NCBI GenBank assembly: GCA_035500095.1
Contig: DATJXN010000135.1
Location: 1-56,803 of the forward strand
Direction of reading: 5' to 3'
Length of the DNA: 56,803 bases
Source of the DNA: Candidatus Binataceae bacterium
Lineage (GTDB): Bacteria > Desulfobacterota > Binatia > Binatales > Binataceae
Part shown: positions 7,485-16,458 of the stretch, one piece after another
How the letters are laid out: the number at the start of each line of letters is the position of its first letter
Position numbering within the stretch: position 1 is the stretch's first letter
Program-made: the position numbers and the translations under genes
The notes under the pieces: generated by a model
Told to the model about the DNA's origin: nothing
Database searches by the model: none
The model's input: the letters and a program-made list of their open reading frames with translations, nothing else

Positions 7485-9713
7485 ATGGCAGCGATGGAAG
7501 AAACGATTCACCGGCCGCCCTACGCGTTCGACCTTCGAGGAATCTTCGCATTCGCTATCTACCTGGCGCTGGCGGCGATGTTCTTCGCTAGGGGCCTTGA
7601 CGGTCGCTTCTCCACCGCATACGTCGGCAAGGGCGTCGATCCACCGCAGTTGATGTGGCTGATGGCATGGTGGCCGCACGCCATCGCCCACGGACTCAAT
7701 CCGTTGTTTACCGACGCGATCTGGGCACCGCGCGGACTCAACCTCGCGTGGGCCACTACGATGCCGCTCCTGAGCCTGGTAGCGGCCGTACCGGTTGCCT
7801 TCCTGGGGCCCGTCGCGATTTACAACCTTTGCTGCCTGCTCGCGCTCGCGCTCGCTGCCTGGAGCGCGTTCGTGCTGTGCCGCTATCTGACCAGCGCCTA
7901 TTGCGCGTCGCTGGCCGGCGGCTACGTCTTTGGCTTTTGCGCCTACACGCTCGGTCAGACTCTCGCGCATCTCAATCTGCTCCTTGTGTTTCCGATTCCG
8001 CTCTTCTGGCTCCTGATGATTCGCGGCTTTCGGGTGGATATCGCGTGGCGTCCGCTCCTCGCCGGACTGACGCTCGTGCTGGCCGCGCTGTTTTTGATGT
8101 TCATCGAGTTGTTCGCCACGATGACGTTGTTTGCGGGCATCGCTTTCATCGTCGTGCTGGGGATGGGGACGCGCGCGGAGAAGACGCGCGCCGTCAATCT
8201 TCTCCCAACCGTCGCGCTCGCCTATGCGATCGCGCTCGGGGCGCTGAGCCCGTTCTTCTATTACATGGTCGCGCTGGGCTACGACCCCGGCGCGACCCAT
8301 CCGGCGCTGCTGTACTCGACCGACCTGTTGAACCTCGCGATCCCGACCTCGACGATGGAGCTTGGACGCGCGGCGCCGTTCCGCGCCATCACGGAACGCT
8401 TCCTCGGCTTTATCTTCGAGGACGGCGGCTATATCGGTGTTCCGCTGATGCTGATCTCGGTAGCGTTCGCTCGTCGGAACTGGACTGAGGGTTGGGCGCG
8501 CGCGCTGGTGACCGTGCTGATTGTCGCGGTCATCCTCTCGCTCGGACCCTTCCTCGTGGTCGGCGGGCGGCCGATCATTCCGCTGCCCGGACTGCTTCTT
8601 GGCGCCATGCCGCTCATCGGCAAGGCGTTGCCCGTGCGCCTGATGCTGTATGCCTTTCTCGCGCTCGCCGTTATTACGGCACTATGGCTTGGCGACAGCG
8701 CTTTTCCGCGATGGGTCCGCGTGGCGGCAGCGCTAGCGGTAATCGTTTCGATCGCACCGAATCTTTCCGCGAGCTTCTGGACTTCCGCGCTCTACGTACC
8801 GCCCTTCTTCTCCGACGGGCTCTATGCGAAATATCTCTCGCCCGGCGAGACCGTGGTCGTCCTGCCGTACGGAATCAACGGCAACAGCATGGCGTGGCAA
8901 CTGCAGAGCGGATGGTATTTCAAGATGGCAGGCGGCTATGCGGGCAATCCGCCGGTTGAGTTTCGCCAGTGGCCGATAGTGCGCGCCTTCTATCGCGTCG
9001 GTACGGTTGCGCTTCCCGATGCCGGCGATCAGCTGAAGGCCTTCCTCGCGACGCATCGCGCGACCGCCGTCCTGGTCGACGATCGCGAAGCCGATATCTG
9101 GCGTCCGCTGATGGCGACCTTGAATACGGCGCCAGTCGAGGCCGGCGCAATGACCATATATCGCGCGGTGCCGGCTGAGCTCGCTCCCTGGCGGAGCGCG
9201 AGCGCGCTCGAGATGGAGACGCGGCTCGACAAGGCACGCTTCGCAGCGCTCGTGCTCGCGGCAGAGCGATACCTGCACGCCGGCCGTCCGGCGGACGGAC
9301 TGACTCCCGCCGCAGTCAGCGCGCTCGGGTTGATGCCGGCCGGATGGATCGTAATACCGGAAAAGGTAGAGCCGCCATGGAACGACGGCGGGCTCAACCT
9401 GCCGCGCCATCCGAGCGATACCCATCAACTCGACGATCTGTGGCTTCGCGTGGACGAACAGGGCCGGATCGAGGCCGGCGTAAACGGCTGGTACCCGTCG
9501 CTGCGTGCGGTGCTCAGCGACTATCGCGCCGATGCGGTCGGCTTCTTGCCGCGCGACCTGGATCGGCCGGCGCCCGCTGCCGAGGCTGATCTTCGAGGAC
9601 GGCTCGTCGTGGTCTTCAGCCGCGAGGGGCTCGAGCGTGCCGCGGCGCGGGTGCGCAGCGAGGGTAACAACGCTTCAGCGGCGCCCAACGGCAAAGACGG
9701 CGTATCACGATGA
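7485..9713 (+). CDS. Polytopic membrane protein, GT-C-like, array copy 3
   Basis: The 742-residue paralogue has loop 1 acid Asp52 in YVGKGVDPPQLMW, then AWWPHAIAHGLNPLF and APRGLNLAW. The membrane part runs to about residue 430 and is followed by YLSPGETVVVLPYGINGNSM, YFKMAGGYAG, QWPIVRAF and a terminal VFSREGLERAAARV. The C-terminal half is clearly closest to copies 2 and 4 in its PGETVVVLPYG block. The start used is ATG 7485; a second ATG four codons later is also possible. The stop overlaps the start of copy 4 by four bases (ATGA at 9710-9713), a strong sign of translational coupling. It follows the methyltransferase by 31 bp. Confidence 0.8.
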   Translation: MAAMEETIHRPPYAFDLRGIFAFAIYLALAAMFFARGLDGRFSTAYVGKGVDPPQLMWLMAWWPHAIAHGLNPLFTDAIWAPRGLNLAWATTMPLLSLVAAVPVAFLGPVAIYNLCCLLALALAAWSAFVLCRYLTSAYCASLAGGYVFGFCAYTLGQTLAHLNLLLVFPIPLFWLLMIRGFRVDIAWRPLLAGLTLVLAALFLMFIELFATMTLFAGIAFIVVLGMGTRAEKTRAVNLLPTVALAYAIALGALSPFFYYMVALGYDPGATHPALLYSTDLLNLAIPTSTMELGRAAPFRAITERFLGFIFEDGGYIGVPLMLISVAFARRNWTEGWARALVTVLIVAVILSLGPFLVVGGRPIIPLPGLLLGAMPLIGKALPVRLMLYAFLALAVITALWLGDSAFPRWVRVAAALAVIVSIAPNLSASFWTSALYVPPFFSDGLYAKYLSPGETVVVLPYGINGNSMAWQLQSGWYFKMAGGYAGNPPVEFRQWPIVRAFYRVGTVALPDAGDQLKAFLATHRATAVLVDDREADIWRPLMATLNTAPVEAGAMTIYRAVPAELAPWRSASALEMETRLDKARFAALVLAAERYLHAGRPADGLTPAAVSALGLMPAGWIVIPEKVEPPWNDGGLNLPRHPSDTHQLDDLWLRVDEQGRIEAGVNGWYPSLRAVLSDYRADAVGFLPRDLDRPAPAAEADLRGRLVVVFSREGLERAAARVRSEGNNASAAPNGKDGVSR

Positions 9714-12016
9714 GCGAGCGCGAAGGGGCGAGGGCCGCATCAGCCGACGCACCGGGATGGCGCTGCGGAACAGCGGCGCTGCTAGCTTACCTGGGACTCT
9801 CGCTACTGCTGTTCGGCCGCGCCCTCGGCGGCAGCCTGTCTTCGTTTTATGTCGGCAACGGCCCCGACCCGCCGCAATCGATCTGGTTCCTGGCCTGGTG
9901 GGCCCACGCGCTGACGGCGCGCATCGATCCCTTGTTCACGCACGCCCTGTGGGCGCCTGCGGGCTTCAACCTCGCATGGACGACCAATATCCCGCTCGCG
10001 GCGCTGCTGATGCTGCCGGTGACGCGCACGCTGGGGGCGGTCGCCGCCTACAACATTCTCTGCCTGCTCTGCCCGGTCGCCGCCGGATCGGTCGCTTACA
10101 TGCTGTGCCGGCAAATCGTGCGCGAGTTCGTTCCAGCCCTTCTCGGCGGTTTCGTCTTCGGCTTCTCGCCGTATCTGGCCTGCAAGCTGCTGGGCGATAT
10201 CGACCTTGCCTTGGTGCCCATGCTGCCGCTCGTGGCCTATCTGACTCTGCGTGCGCTGAACGAAACGATGCGCCGGCGAACGTTTGTCGTCCTGCTGGCG
10301 CTGGTGCTGGACGCGCAATTTCTGATCTTCATCGAGACCTTCGCGACGATGACGATGAGCGCCGCGATCGCGCTCGCGATCGCACTGCTGGTAACGGAGG
10401 GGAGCGATCGCGCGCGCGTGCGCGCTTTAATCCGGCCGATCGCGTTAAGCTACGCGCTCGCGATGCTCCTGCTCGCGCCGTATCTCTACTACCTGTTCGC
10501 CTATGGTTTTCCGCACGGGGCTATCTGGTCGACCAACACGGGTTCGATCGATTTGCTCAACTTCCTCGTGCCCGTACCGACGAGCGCGCTCGGCCGGTTC
10601 GACGCGATACGCGCCATATCGCGGAGTTTCCGCGCCGGAATCTACGACACGGACGCCTATCTCGGGCTTACGGTAGTGGCCGCGGCCGCAATGACGCGGC
10701 AGCGATGGAACGAGCCGGCCGTGCGGCTGCTGATCCTGTTTGCCGGGGCGATTGGCGTCCTCTCGATGGGGTCGTGGATGCAGGTGAGCGGCCGGTTTAT
10801 CGTGCCGATGCCCTGGATGATCGTTGCGGCACTGCCGCTCATCGGCAAGGCGGTGCCCGCGCGGCTGACCGTCTACATGTTCCTTGCAATCTCGATTCTG
10901 TGCGCGATGTGGATGAGCGCGAAGCCGCGGGCGGGCGCGCCGCGCCGGCCGGCTCTCAAATGGTTCGCGGGAGCTTTGATCGCGCTCTCGCTCCTGCCCA
11001 GCCTGGACGCGTCCTTCTGGGCCACGAAGCTCGCCACGCCCGAATTCTTCGCCGCCAAGCTATTTCGCCAGTATCTGCAGCCGGATGAGACGGTGGTGAT
11101 CCTGCCGTACGGCTTTGAAGGCGACGGGATGCTCTGGCAGGCCCTCTCCGCGTTCGAATTCCGGATGGCGGGCGGGTATACGGGTTTTGCGCCGCCGATC
11201 CCCGTCGAGTACGAACGCTGGCCGATTGTCGACGCACTGTACGACGTTGCGCCGATTCCCGATGCGGGCGGCCAGTTCAAGGCTTTTCTTAAGAGCCACA
11301 GCGTTGGCGCCGTGATCTTTGCGAGCGAAGGCGAGCATGCGATCGAGGTCAGCCATGCCGCGGGCCCCGGCATCTGGCAACGCGGAGCGATCGCGCCACG
11401 CGATCGCGAGGTGTGGAACGCGCTCCTGGGAGGACTCGGCGTCGCGCCGCAGAACGTCGGCGGAATGACGCTCTATCAATTGCCGGCAGAACTGCGCGCG
11501 CAGTGGCCCAGCGAGACGCCGGCCACGCTTCAGGCGCGCGCGGCGGCCCCTCGCTTCGACACGATCCTGGCGGCGGCTTACGCTTATGTCGCCAGCGGCC
11601 GCCGCCTATCCGACCTGTCCCCGCTCACAGCCCAGCAGGCGGGCCTGTTGCCGCGCGACTGGATCGGAGGTCCGCTGCTGCGCAGCGCGCAGCGACCGGG
11701 CCTGATGTTCGACGGCGTGATGCTCGCGCCGGCGAAGGCGTATCGCGTGGCGCTGGGCGTCCAGGGATCGTACGCGGCGGTCAGGCCGATTATCGACAAG
11801 TACCGCGCTTACGCTGCGGCGATCTATTTTCCCTATCCGCGCAAGCTCTCGGCGACGCCGCCGGTGGGCGACAACCCGGCGCTGATGGCGATCGTATTCG
11901 ATGCCGACCAGCTTGCGCGCGCGGCCCATACGGCACCGCTCGAACTCCAGGGCGCAGCGCCGGCGGCGAATCCATCCGCTACTCCGGCCGCGGCTTCGAC
12001 CCCTTCGGGTCCTTGA
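9710..12016 (+). CDS. Polytopic membrane protein, GT-C-like, array copy 4
   Basis: This is the longest copy, 768 residues; the extra length is an Ala/Pro/Thr-rich tail of about 25 residues after the shared closing motif. Loop 1 carries Asp53 in YVGNGPDPPQSIW, then AWWAHALTARIDPLF and WAPAGFNLAW. The soluble part shows YLQPDETVVILPYGFEG, FRMAGGYTGF and RWPIVDALYD. Its ATG overlaps the stop of copy 3. Only 48 bp separate its stop from the stop of the convergent GT39-like gene, and no hairpin terminator is evident between them. As with the other copies, a glycan or lipid transfer role is inferred from topology and neighbours, not from a recognised family. Confidence 0.8.
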   Translation: MSEREGARAASADAPGWRCGTAALLAYLGLSLLLFGRALGGSLSSFYVGNGPDPPQSIWFLAWWAHALTARIDPLFTHALWAPAGFNLAWTTNIPLAALLMLPVTRTLGAVAAYNILCLLCPVAAGSVAYMLCRQIVREFVPALLGGFVFGFSPYLACKLLGDIDLALVPMLPLVAYLTLRALNETMRRRTFVVLLALVLDAQFLIFIETFATMTMSAAIALAIALLVTEGSDRARVRALIRPIALSYALAMLLLAPYLYYLFAYGFPHGAIWSTNTGSIDLLNFLVPVPTSALGRFDAIRAISRSFRAGIYDTDAYLGLTVVAAAAMTRQRWNEPAVRLLILFAGAIGVLSMGSWMQVSGRFIVPMPWMIVAALPLIGKAVPARLTVYMFLAISILCAMWMSAKPRAGAPRRPALKWFAGALIALSLLPSLDASFWATKLATPEFFAAKLFRQYLQPDETVVILPYGFEGDGMLWQALSAFEFRMAGGYTGFAPPIPVEYERWPIVDALYDVAPIPDAGGQFKAFLKSHSVGAVIFASEGEHAIEVSHAAGPGIWQRGAIAPRDREVWNALLGGLGVAPQNVGGMTLYQLPAELRAQWPSETPATLQARAAAPRFDTILAAAYAYVASGRRLSDLSPLTAQQAGLLPRDWIGGPLLRSAQRPGLMFDGVMLAPAKAYRVALGVQGSYAAVRPIIDKYRAYAAAIYFPYPRKLSATPPVGDNPALMAIVFDADQLARAAHTAPLELQGAAPAANPSATPAAASTPSGP

Positions 12017-12064
12017 GAGATCGCGGTTCGCAATGCCCTCGGTCGAAGCTCGCGCAGGGTGCAA

Positions 12065-13498
12065 TCAGCGTCTGCGGACTTCGACCAGTTTGAAACGCCC
12101 GACGACCACCGGATCGCAATCGCGAAGCGCCGCGAGTTGCGCGGGCGCAAGCAGATCGTCGCGGCCCAGCAGCAGCACGTGCGGATGCGGATCGCAGCGG
12201 TCCTCCGCGCTTTCGACGCTCGCCCTGAGCTTCGGCGGCAGGTAGTAGCGAACCGCGTTTACCGCATAACCGGGGATGACGGCGAATGCGCCGCCGGGCG
12301 GCGACGCCGCGAGCGCAAGCGCCGTCGCCTCGCGCCACTGAACGTATTCGGGCTTGATGAAGTCGCGGCGCACGTGATCGAGCGACAGCGCGATCACCAG
12401 GATCAGCAGTCCGATGCGCAGCCGCGCCGAATCGATCGCGGCAAGCCCGATTGCCGCGAGGGTCAGAAATGCGGCGACGCTCGAAATCACGTAGCGCGTT
12501 TCCTCGAACGGAGTGAACGCGTAAGAGATAGCCATCACCGCCGCTACGGGCGCGAGCATCCACCACAGCAGGAAGCCGAGCGCCAGGGCGCTATTGTCGC
12601 GCTGCAACCGCCATCCTCCGTATATGGCGAGTGGCAGCAACGGCAGGAAGGGCGCCTTGCCCGTAGCGTCGCGCAGCATCTCGAGCGGCCACCACGGCGG
12701 CCGCAGATGCGACCAGCCAAGTATGCCGGCGTGCACGACGGCGATCGAAGTGCGTCCGGCCATCGGCGCGCTCGGCCCCAGCAACGCGACCCCGGCGCAA
12801 AGCGCCAGCGACGGAAGCAGCAGACGGAGTTCGGCGGCCGCCCTCGAGCCGCGGCCGACGCGTCGGCAGAGCGCCGTCCATGCGAGCCACATCGCCTCTG
12901 CGGCAACGAGCAGAGCGCCGGTAAAGTTGCACGCGATTGCGAGCGCGCTGAAAGCCGTAACGCCTACGAGACTCCCGATACGGCCCGCACGGCGCGTCCG
13001 CCCGGATACCGCGCGCAGCAAACAGATGACCTGCAGGAGTTCCAGGACCAGCAGCAGCGGATACATCCGCACCGTGCGCGCCTGGCCTATGAGTACGGGA
13101 TTGACCGCGGTCAATAAGGCCGCGAACGCCGCCGCACCGAATTCCGCATTGTGGATTTCGGCCAGACCGCAAAGACCTGATCCCAGCTCCAGCGTTGCGA
13201 GGAAAACCAGCGCGATCGCGATCGTGCCCAGGACGGCCGAAAGCGCGCGCATCGATCCTGCGCTGTCGCCCCAAAGCCCCATCCATACATGAAGCGCGGC
13301 GTCATAGAGCGCGAGTTTGCCCGGATCGAGCTTGCGTTCCAGCGCGACGACCGTACGCAGGTCAGGTGCTGCCGCACCGGCCCACGACGCGGCCTCGTCG
13401 GCGCTGAGGTCGGCCGTCTTCAGACGGTAAAAGCGCAGCCCGGCGCCGAGCATCAGGGCCAAAGCGAGCAGCGCCAACGCCGCCGTACGCGCTGTCAA
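12065..13498 (-). CDS. GT39-like (ArnT/PMT-type) membrane glycosyltransferase, tandem copy B
   Basis: The 477-residue polytopic protein belongs to the GT39/PMT-like group. The first loop has FYRLKTADLSADEAASW with the Asp34-Glu35 pair that marks the catalytic loop of ArnT/PMT-type enzymes, which take sugars from polyprenyl-phosphate donors. The frame is open further upstream, but those residues overlap the end of the upstream gene by 130 bp and look like noise. The TTG at 13498 overlaps that gene's TGA (TTGA) and begins right before the first membrane helix, so I chose it as a coupled start. It is a clear paralogue of the upstream gene: both share the ADEAASW-type loop, LDPGKLxLYD, GDSxxxMRAxSAxLGT and the closing LVEVR. 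Confidence 0.8.
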   Translation of the reverse strand: MTARTAALALLALALMLGAGLRFYRLKTADLSADEAASWAGAAAPDLRTVVALERKLDPGKLALYDAALHVWMGLWGDSAGSMRALSAVLGTIAIALVFLATLELGSGLCGLAEIHNAEFGAAAFAALLTAVNPVLIGQARTVRMYPLLLVLELLQVICLLRAVSGRTRRAGRIGSLVGVTAFSALAIACNFTGALLVAAEAMWLAWTALCRRVGRGSRAAAELRLLLPSLALCAGVALLGPSAPMAGRTSIAVVHAGILGWSHLRPPWWPLEMLRDATGKAPFLPLLPLAIYGGWRLQRDNSALALGFLLWWMLAPVAAVMAISYAFTPFEETRYVISSVAAFLTLAAIGLAAIDSARLRIGLLILVIALSLDHVRRDFIKPEYVQWREATALALAASPPGGAFAVIPGYAVNAVRYYLPPKLRASVESAEDRCDPHPHVLLLGRDDLLAPAQLAALRDCDPVVVGRFKLVEVRRR

Positions 13499-14955
13499 CG
13501 CGCGCGAACCTCCACCAGCTTCAAACGCTTGACCACGCGCGGATAGCACTTTTCCATCGCGGCGATTCGGTCCGCAGGCAGAATATAGCGCCCGCTCAGA
13601 ATCAGAACCCGCTGCGGTCCGCACTCTTCAACTCCCCGGACGGCGCCGCGGCGCTCGGGATTGAGGTAGTAACGCACTACGTTGTGACAGTACTCCGGGA
13701 ATACGGCTATAGATTCGCCGGGCGCCGCCTCGGCCGCCGCGATCTCCGTGGCCTCCCGCCATGCCGCTTCATATGGGTGTTCGATCACGTGACGGGTTCG
13801 GCCGAGCGAAAGACCAACCAGCGCCGCGGCCAGCGCGAGGTGAACAGCGGCGGGCCGCAGCGTAGCGGCGCCGAACGCAGCCAGCCCGAACATCCCGACG
13901 AAGGCAATCAGCACGTAGCGAGGAAATTCGAGCGGGTGGATCAGATAACTCACCGCCGTCAGTCCCATGATCGGCGCCAGAGTCCAGACCAGAAAAAAGC
14001 CCGGGGCGAGCGGCGCCGCGTGCCAGTGCCGCCAAATTCCGAAAGCGGCCAGCATCACGAAGCTGCAGAAGAGGATCCGTCCGCCGGCCGCGGTCAGCAG
14101 CACCTGGAAGGGCCAGGCGATTGACCCCATCTTGATCCAGCTGATCGCGCCCATCGCTACGGCCTGATTCGAGGATACGAATACCCAGGGCAGCAGGGGC
14201 CCCAGCAGTGCGACTCCCGCGGCAATCGCGAGGCCGGGGCGGAAGATCGCAAGACCTTCCAACGGTGAGCGCCACGCTTTTGCTATCAGCAGGCATCCAA
14301 ACCAGAAACCCTCGGCGAGCAGCAGAAAGGAGGTGGTGAAGTTGGCCGCGACCAGGGCAGCAGTGAAAATCGCCGCGCCGGCATAGTTGAGCCAGCCGCC
14401 GCGGCGCTGCGCGCGGACCAGGAAGAAAATCTGCGCCAGCTCCGCGTTCATCGCCACCGGATACATTCGCGCGGTCCGATCTGACGCCACCATCATAAAG
14501 TTGACGGCGTAGGCAAGCGCGGCCAAAGCGCCCGCCAGGTCGCCGATCGCGGCGCCCGATTGCCCGCCCAGGGAACGGCAGACCTCACGCACGGCGGCGA
14601 ACACGAGCAGGATCGCGATCGTGCCGAGAGCGGCCGACATCGCGCGCATCGCGAACACGCTGTCGCCGAAGATGCGCACCCATCCGTGCAGCATGACGTC
14701 GTAGAGCGGCAGCTTGCCTGGATCGAGCTGATGCTCCGTCGCGACCGCCGCGCTAACGTCCGCGGCGGAAGCCGCCGCCCATGAGGCACCCTCATCCGCG
14801 CTGAGATCCGTAATCCCCAGGTGCTGAAAACGCAGGGTCGCGCCGAGCACGAGCGCGAGCGCGAGAAATCCGAGGGCGAGAGCGCGTGGACGCACCGCGG
14901 TCTGCCCGGCGCCCGAGGCCGCGATCCGATCGAAGACGGCCACGTCCTGGCTCAT
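13495..14955 (-). CDS. GT39-like (ArnT/PMT-type) membrane glycosyltransferase, tandem copy A
   Basis: The 486-residue paralogue of the downstream gene has Asp54-Glu55 in GITDLSADEGASW (loop 1), LDPGKLPLYDVMLHGW, FGDSVFAMRAMSAALGT and a run of about ten further helices. A short soluble C-terminal end includes YYLNPERRGAV and ILSGRYILP. The family transfers sugars from polyprenyl phosphate to lipid or protein acceptors on the outer face of the inner membrane; which sugar is unknown. It begins at ATG 14955, 49 bp after the stop of the nicotinate phosphoribosyltransferase on the same strand, and is coupled to copy B by overlapping stop and start codons. Confidence 0.82.
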   Translation of the reverse strand: MSQDVAVFDRIAASGAGQTAVRPRALALGFLALALVLGATLRFQHLGITDLSADEGASWAAASAADVSAAVATEHQLDPGKLPLYDVMLHGWVRIFGDSVFAMRAMSAALGTIAILLVFAAVREVCRSLGGQSGAAIGDLAGALAALAYAVNFMMVASDRTARMYPVAMNAELAQIFFLVRAQRRGGWLNYAGAAIFTAALVAANFTTSFLLLAEGFWFGCLLIAKAWRSPLEGLAIFRPGLAIAAGVALLGPLLPWVFVSSNQAVAMGAISWIKMGSIAWPFQVLLTAAGGRILFCSFVMLAAFGIWRHWHAAPLAPGFFLVWTLAPIMGLTAVSYLIHPLEFPRYVLIAFVGMFGLAAFGAATLRPAAVHLALAAALVGLSLGRTRHVIEHPYEAAWREATEIAAAEAAPGESIAVFPEYCHNVVRYYLNPERRGAVRGVEECGPQRVLILSGRYILPADRIAAMEKCYPRVVKRLKLVEVRAR

Positions 14956-15004
14956 CCGCTCCGATGTGCGTGCGCGCCGAGACCGCGATACCCGGGCATG
15001 GCGA

Positions 15005-16417
15005 TCACTCCTGGCGGCGCCCGACGCGCAGCTTCTCGCTGATCAGAAGCGCATTGAGCGCGGCACTGAGGCGCACCGGGTAGGCGTCGGGACGATCGAT
15101 GTCTTTGTAGCGAGGGTCCAGCTTGGCGAAGGATTCCAGCAAGCGCTCGCGCGCCTCGCCGAGCTGCGGCCGCGTGCCGATTCGACGGCCGTCGGCGAAC
15201 ACGCGCTCGAGTACCGGACGCACCGATGCGGGCGCGGGACGAAACTCGCGCTGCAGATTGTCCGGACTTTCCTCGAACAATCCGACGAGGTCGGCGAAAA
15301 AACCGTCGGCGGCGTTGCGCGCGCGGAAAACCTGTTTGCGGCCGGGCAGCGTGGCTTTTTCGCTCGAGGTTTTCAGGCGCGGTTCACCCCGGTATTCGAC
15401 CAGCTTGTAAGCCACGTCGAGCGCGGGCGCATCGGCGCTCACGGCCATCTCGGTGCCCACGCCAAATGCGTCGATCGGCGCGCCGGCCTTGACCAGCTCG
15501 GCGATACGATATTCATCGAGATTGCCGCTGGCGAAGATCGGAACCTCGGCAAGATCGCGCCGATCGAGCACGCGCCGCGCGCGCTTGCTCAGTTCCAGCA
15601 GATCGCCGCTGTCGAGCCGGATGCCCTGGAGCTTGGCGCCCCTCTCGCGCAACTCGAGCGCCACCGTGGCCGCGTTCTCGACCCCGCGCAGCGTGTCATA
15701 GGTGTCGACGAGAAGTGTGCTCAGCCGCGGAAAAACCTTGACGTAGCTCTCGAAGGCCTCGCGCTCCTGCTCGTGCGCCATCACGTAGCTGTGCGCCATC
15801 GTCCCGTACAGCGGAATCCCGTACCGCAGTCCGGCGAGCACGTTGGAGGTGCCGGCGAAGCCGGCGATATAGCTCGAGCGCGCCGCCACGAGGCCCGCGT
15901 CGGCGCCCTGGCTGCGGCGCAGCCCGAAATCGATCAGCCGCCGCCCACCGGCCACCACGAGGCTGCGCGCCGCCTTGCTCGCCACGAGCGACCCCATCCC
16001 GATCTGGTTGAGAACCAGCGTTTCGATCAGCTGCGCCTCGATGAGCGGCGCCCGTACTTCCAGGATCGGTTCGGTGGCGAAAAAGATCGTGCCCTCGGGC
16101 ATCGCCCAGACCTCGCCGCTGAAGCGCAGAGTGGCGAGGAAATTCAGGAAGTCGGAGGTGAACAGTCGCAGCGATTCGAGGTATTCGAGCGCCCGCGGGG
16201 CGAAATCAAACTGCTCGAGCGCCTCGAGCAGCCGCTCCAGCCCGGCCGCCACCAGGAAGCCGCGGCGCGCCGGTAGCCGGCGCGTGAACATGCTGAAGCA
16301 GGCTGTGTCGTTGTTGCCGGAGGCGAAATACGCCGCAGCCATCGTGAGCAGATAGAAGTCGCAAAGCAGCGGGACTTCGTCGGCATCGAGGCGCAGATCG
16401 ATCGGCATCTCAGGCAA
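15005..16417 (-). CDS. pncB: Nicotinate phosphoribosyltransferase
   Basis: The product salvages nicotinate to nicotinate mononucleotide with PRPP and ATP in the NAD pathway. The 470 residues fit the family. It opens with LLCDFYLLTMAAAYF (substrate-binding Tyr and Asp region), then FSMFTRRLPARRGFLVAAGL, IDFGLRRSQG, GTMAHSYVMAHEQE (the family's phosphorylatable active-site His region), GIRLDSGDLLELSK and DAFGVGTEMAVS (phosphate-binding loop). The start used is ATG 16417; the ATG three codons later is equally possible. It follows the Lon-like protease by 41 bp on the same strand and may be its downstream operon partner. Confidence 0.93.
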   Translation of the reverse strand: MPEMPIDLRLDADEVPLLCDFYLLTMAAAYFASGNNDTACFSMFTRRLPARRGFLVAAGLERLLEALEQFDFAPRALEYLESLRLFTSDFLNFLATLRFSGEVWAMPEGTIFFATEPILEVRAPLIEAQLIETLVLNQIGMGSLVASKAARSLVVAGGRRLIDFGLRRSQGADAGLVAARSSYIAGFAGTSNVLAGLRYGIPLYGTMAHSYVMAHEQEREAFESYVKVFPRLSTLLVDTYDTLRGVENAATVALELRERGAKLQGIRLDSGDLLELSKRARRVLDRRDLAEVPIFASGNLDEYRIAELVKAGAPIDAFGVGTEMAVSADAPALDVAYKLVEYRGEPRLKTSSEKATLPGRKQVFRARNAADGFFADLVGLFEESPDNLQREFRPAPASVRPVLERVFADGRRIGTRPQLGEARERLLESFAKLDPRYKDIDRPDAYPVRLSAALNALLISEKLRVGRRQE

Positions 16418-16458
16418 TCCGAAGTTCGGTCCGGAAATGTGCGGCCATGGCTCCGCGC

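Noticed and set aside
12065-13624. Longer version of the GT39-like gene starting at 13624
   Set aside because: Would overlap the upstream gene by 130 bp with noise-like residues; the TTG at 13498 sits on the upstream stop and just before the first helix.
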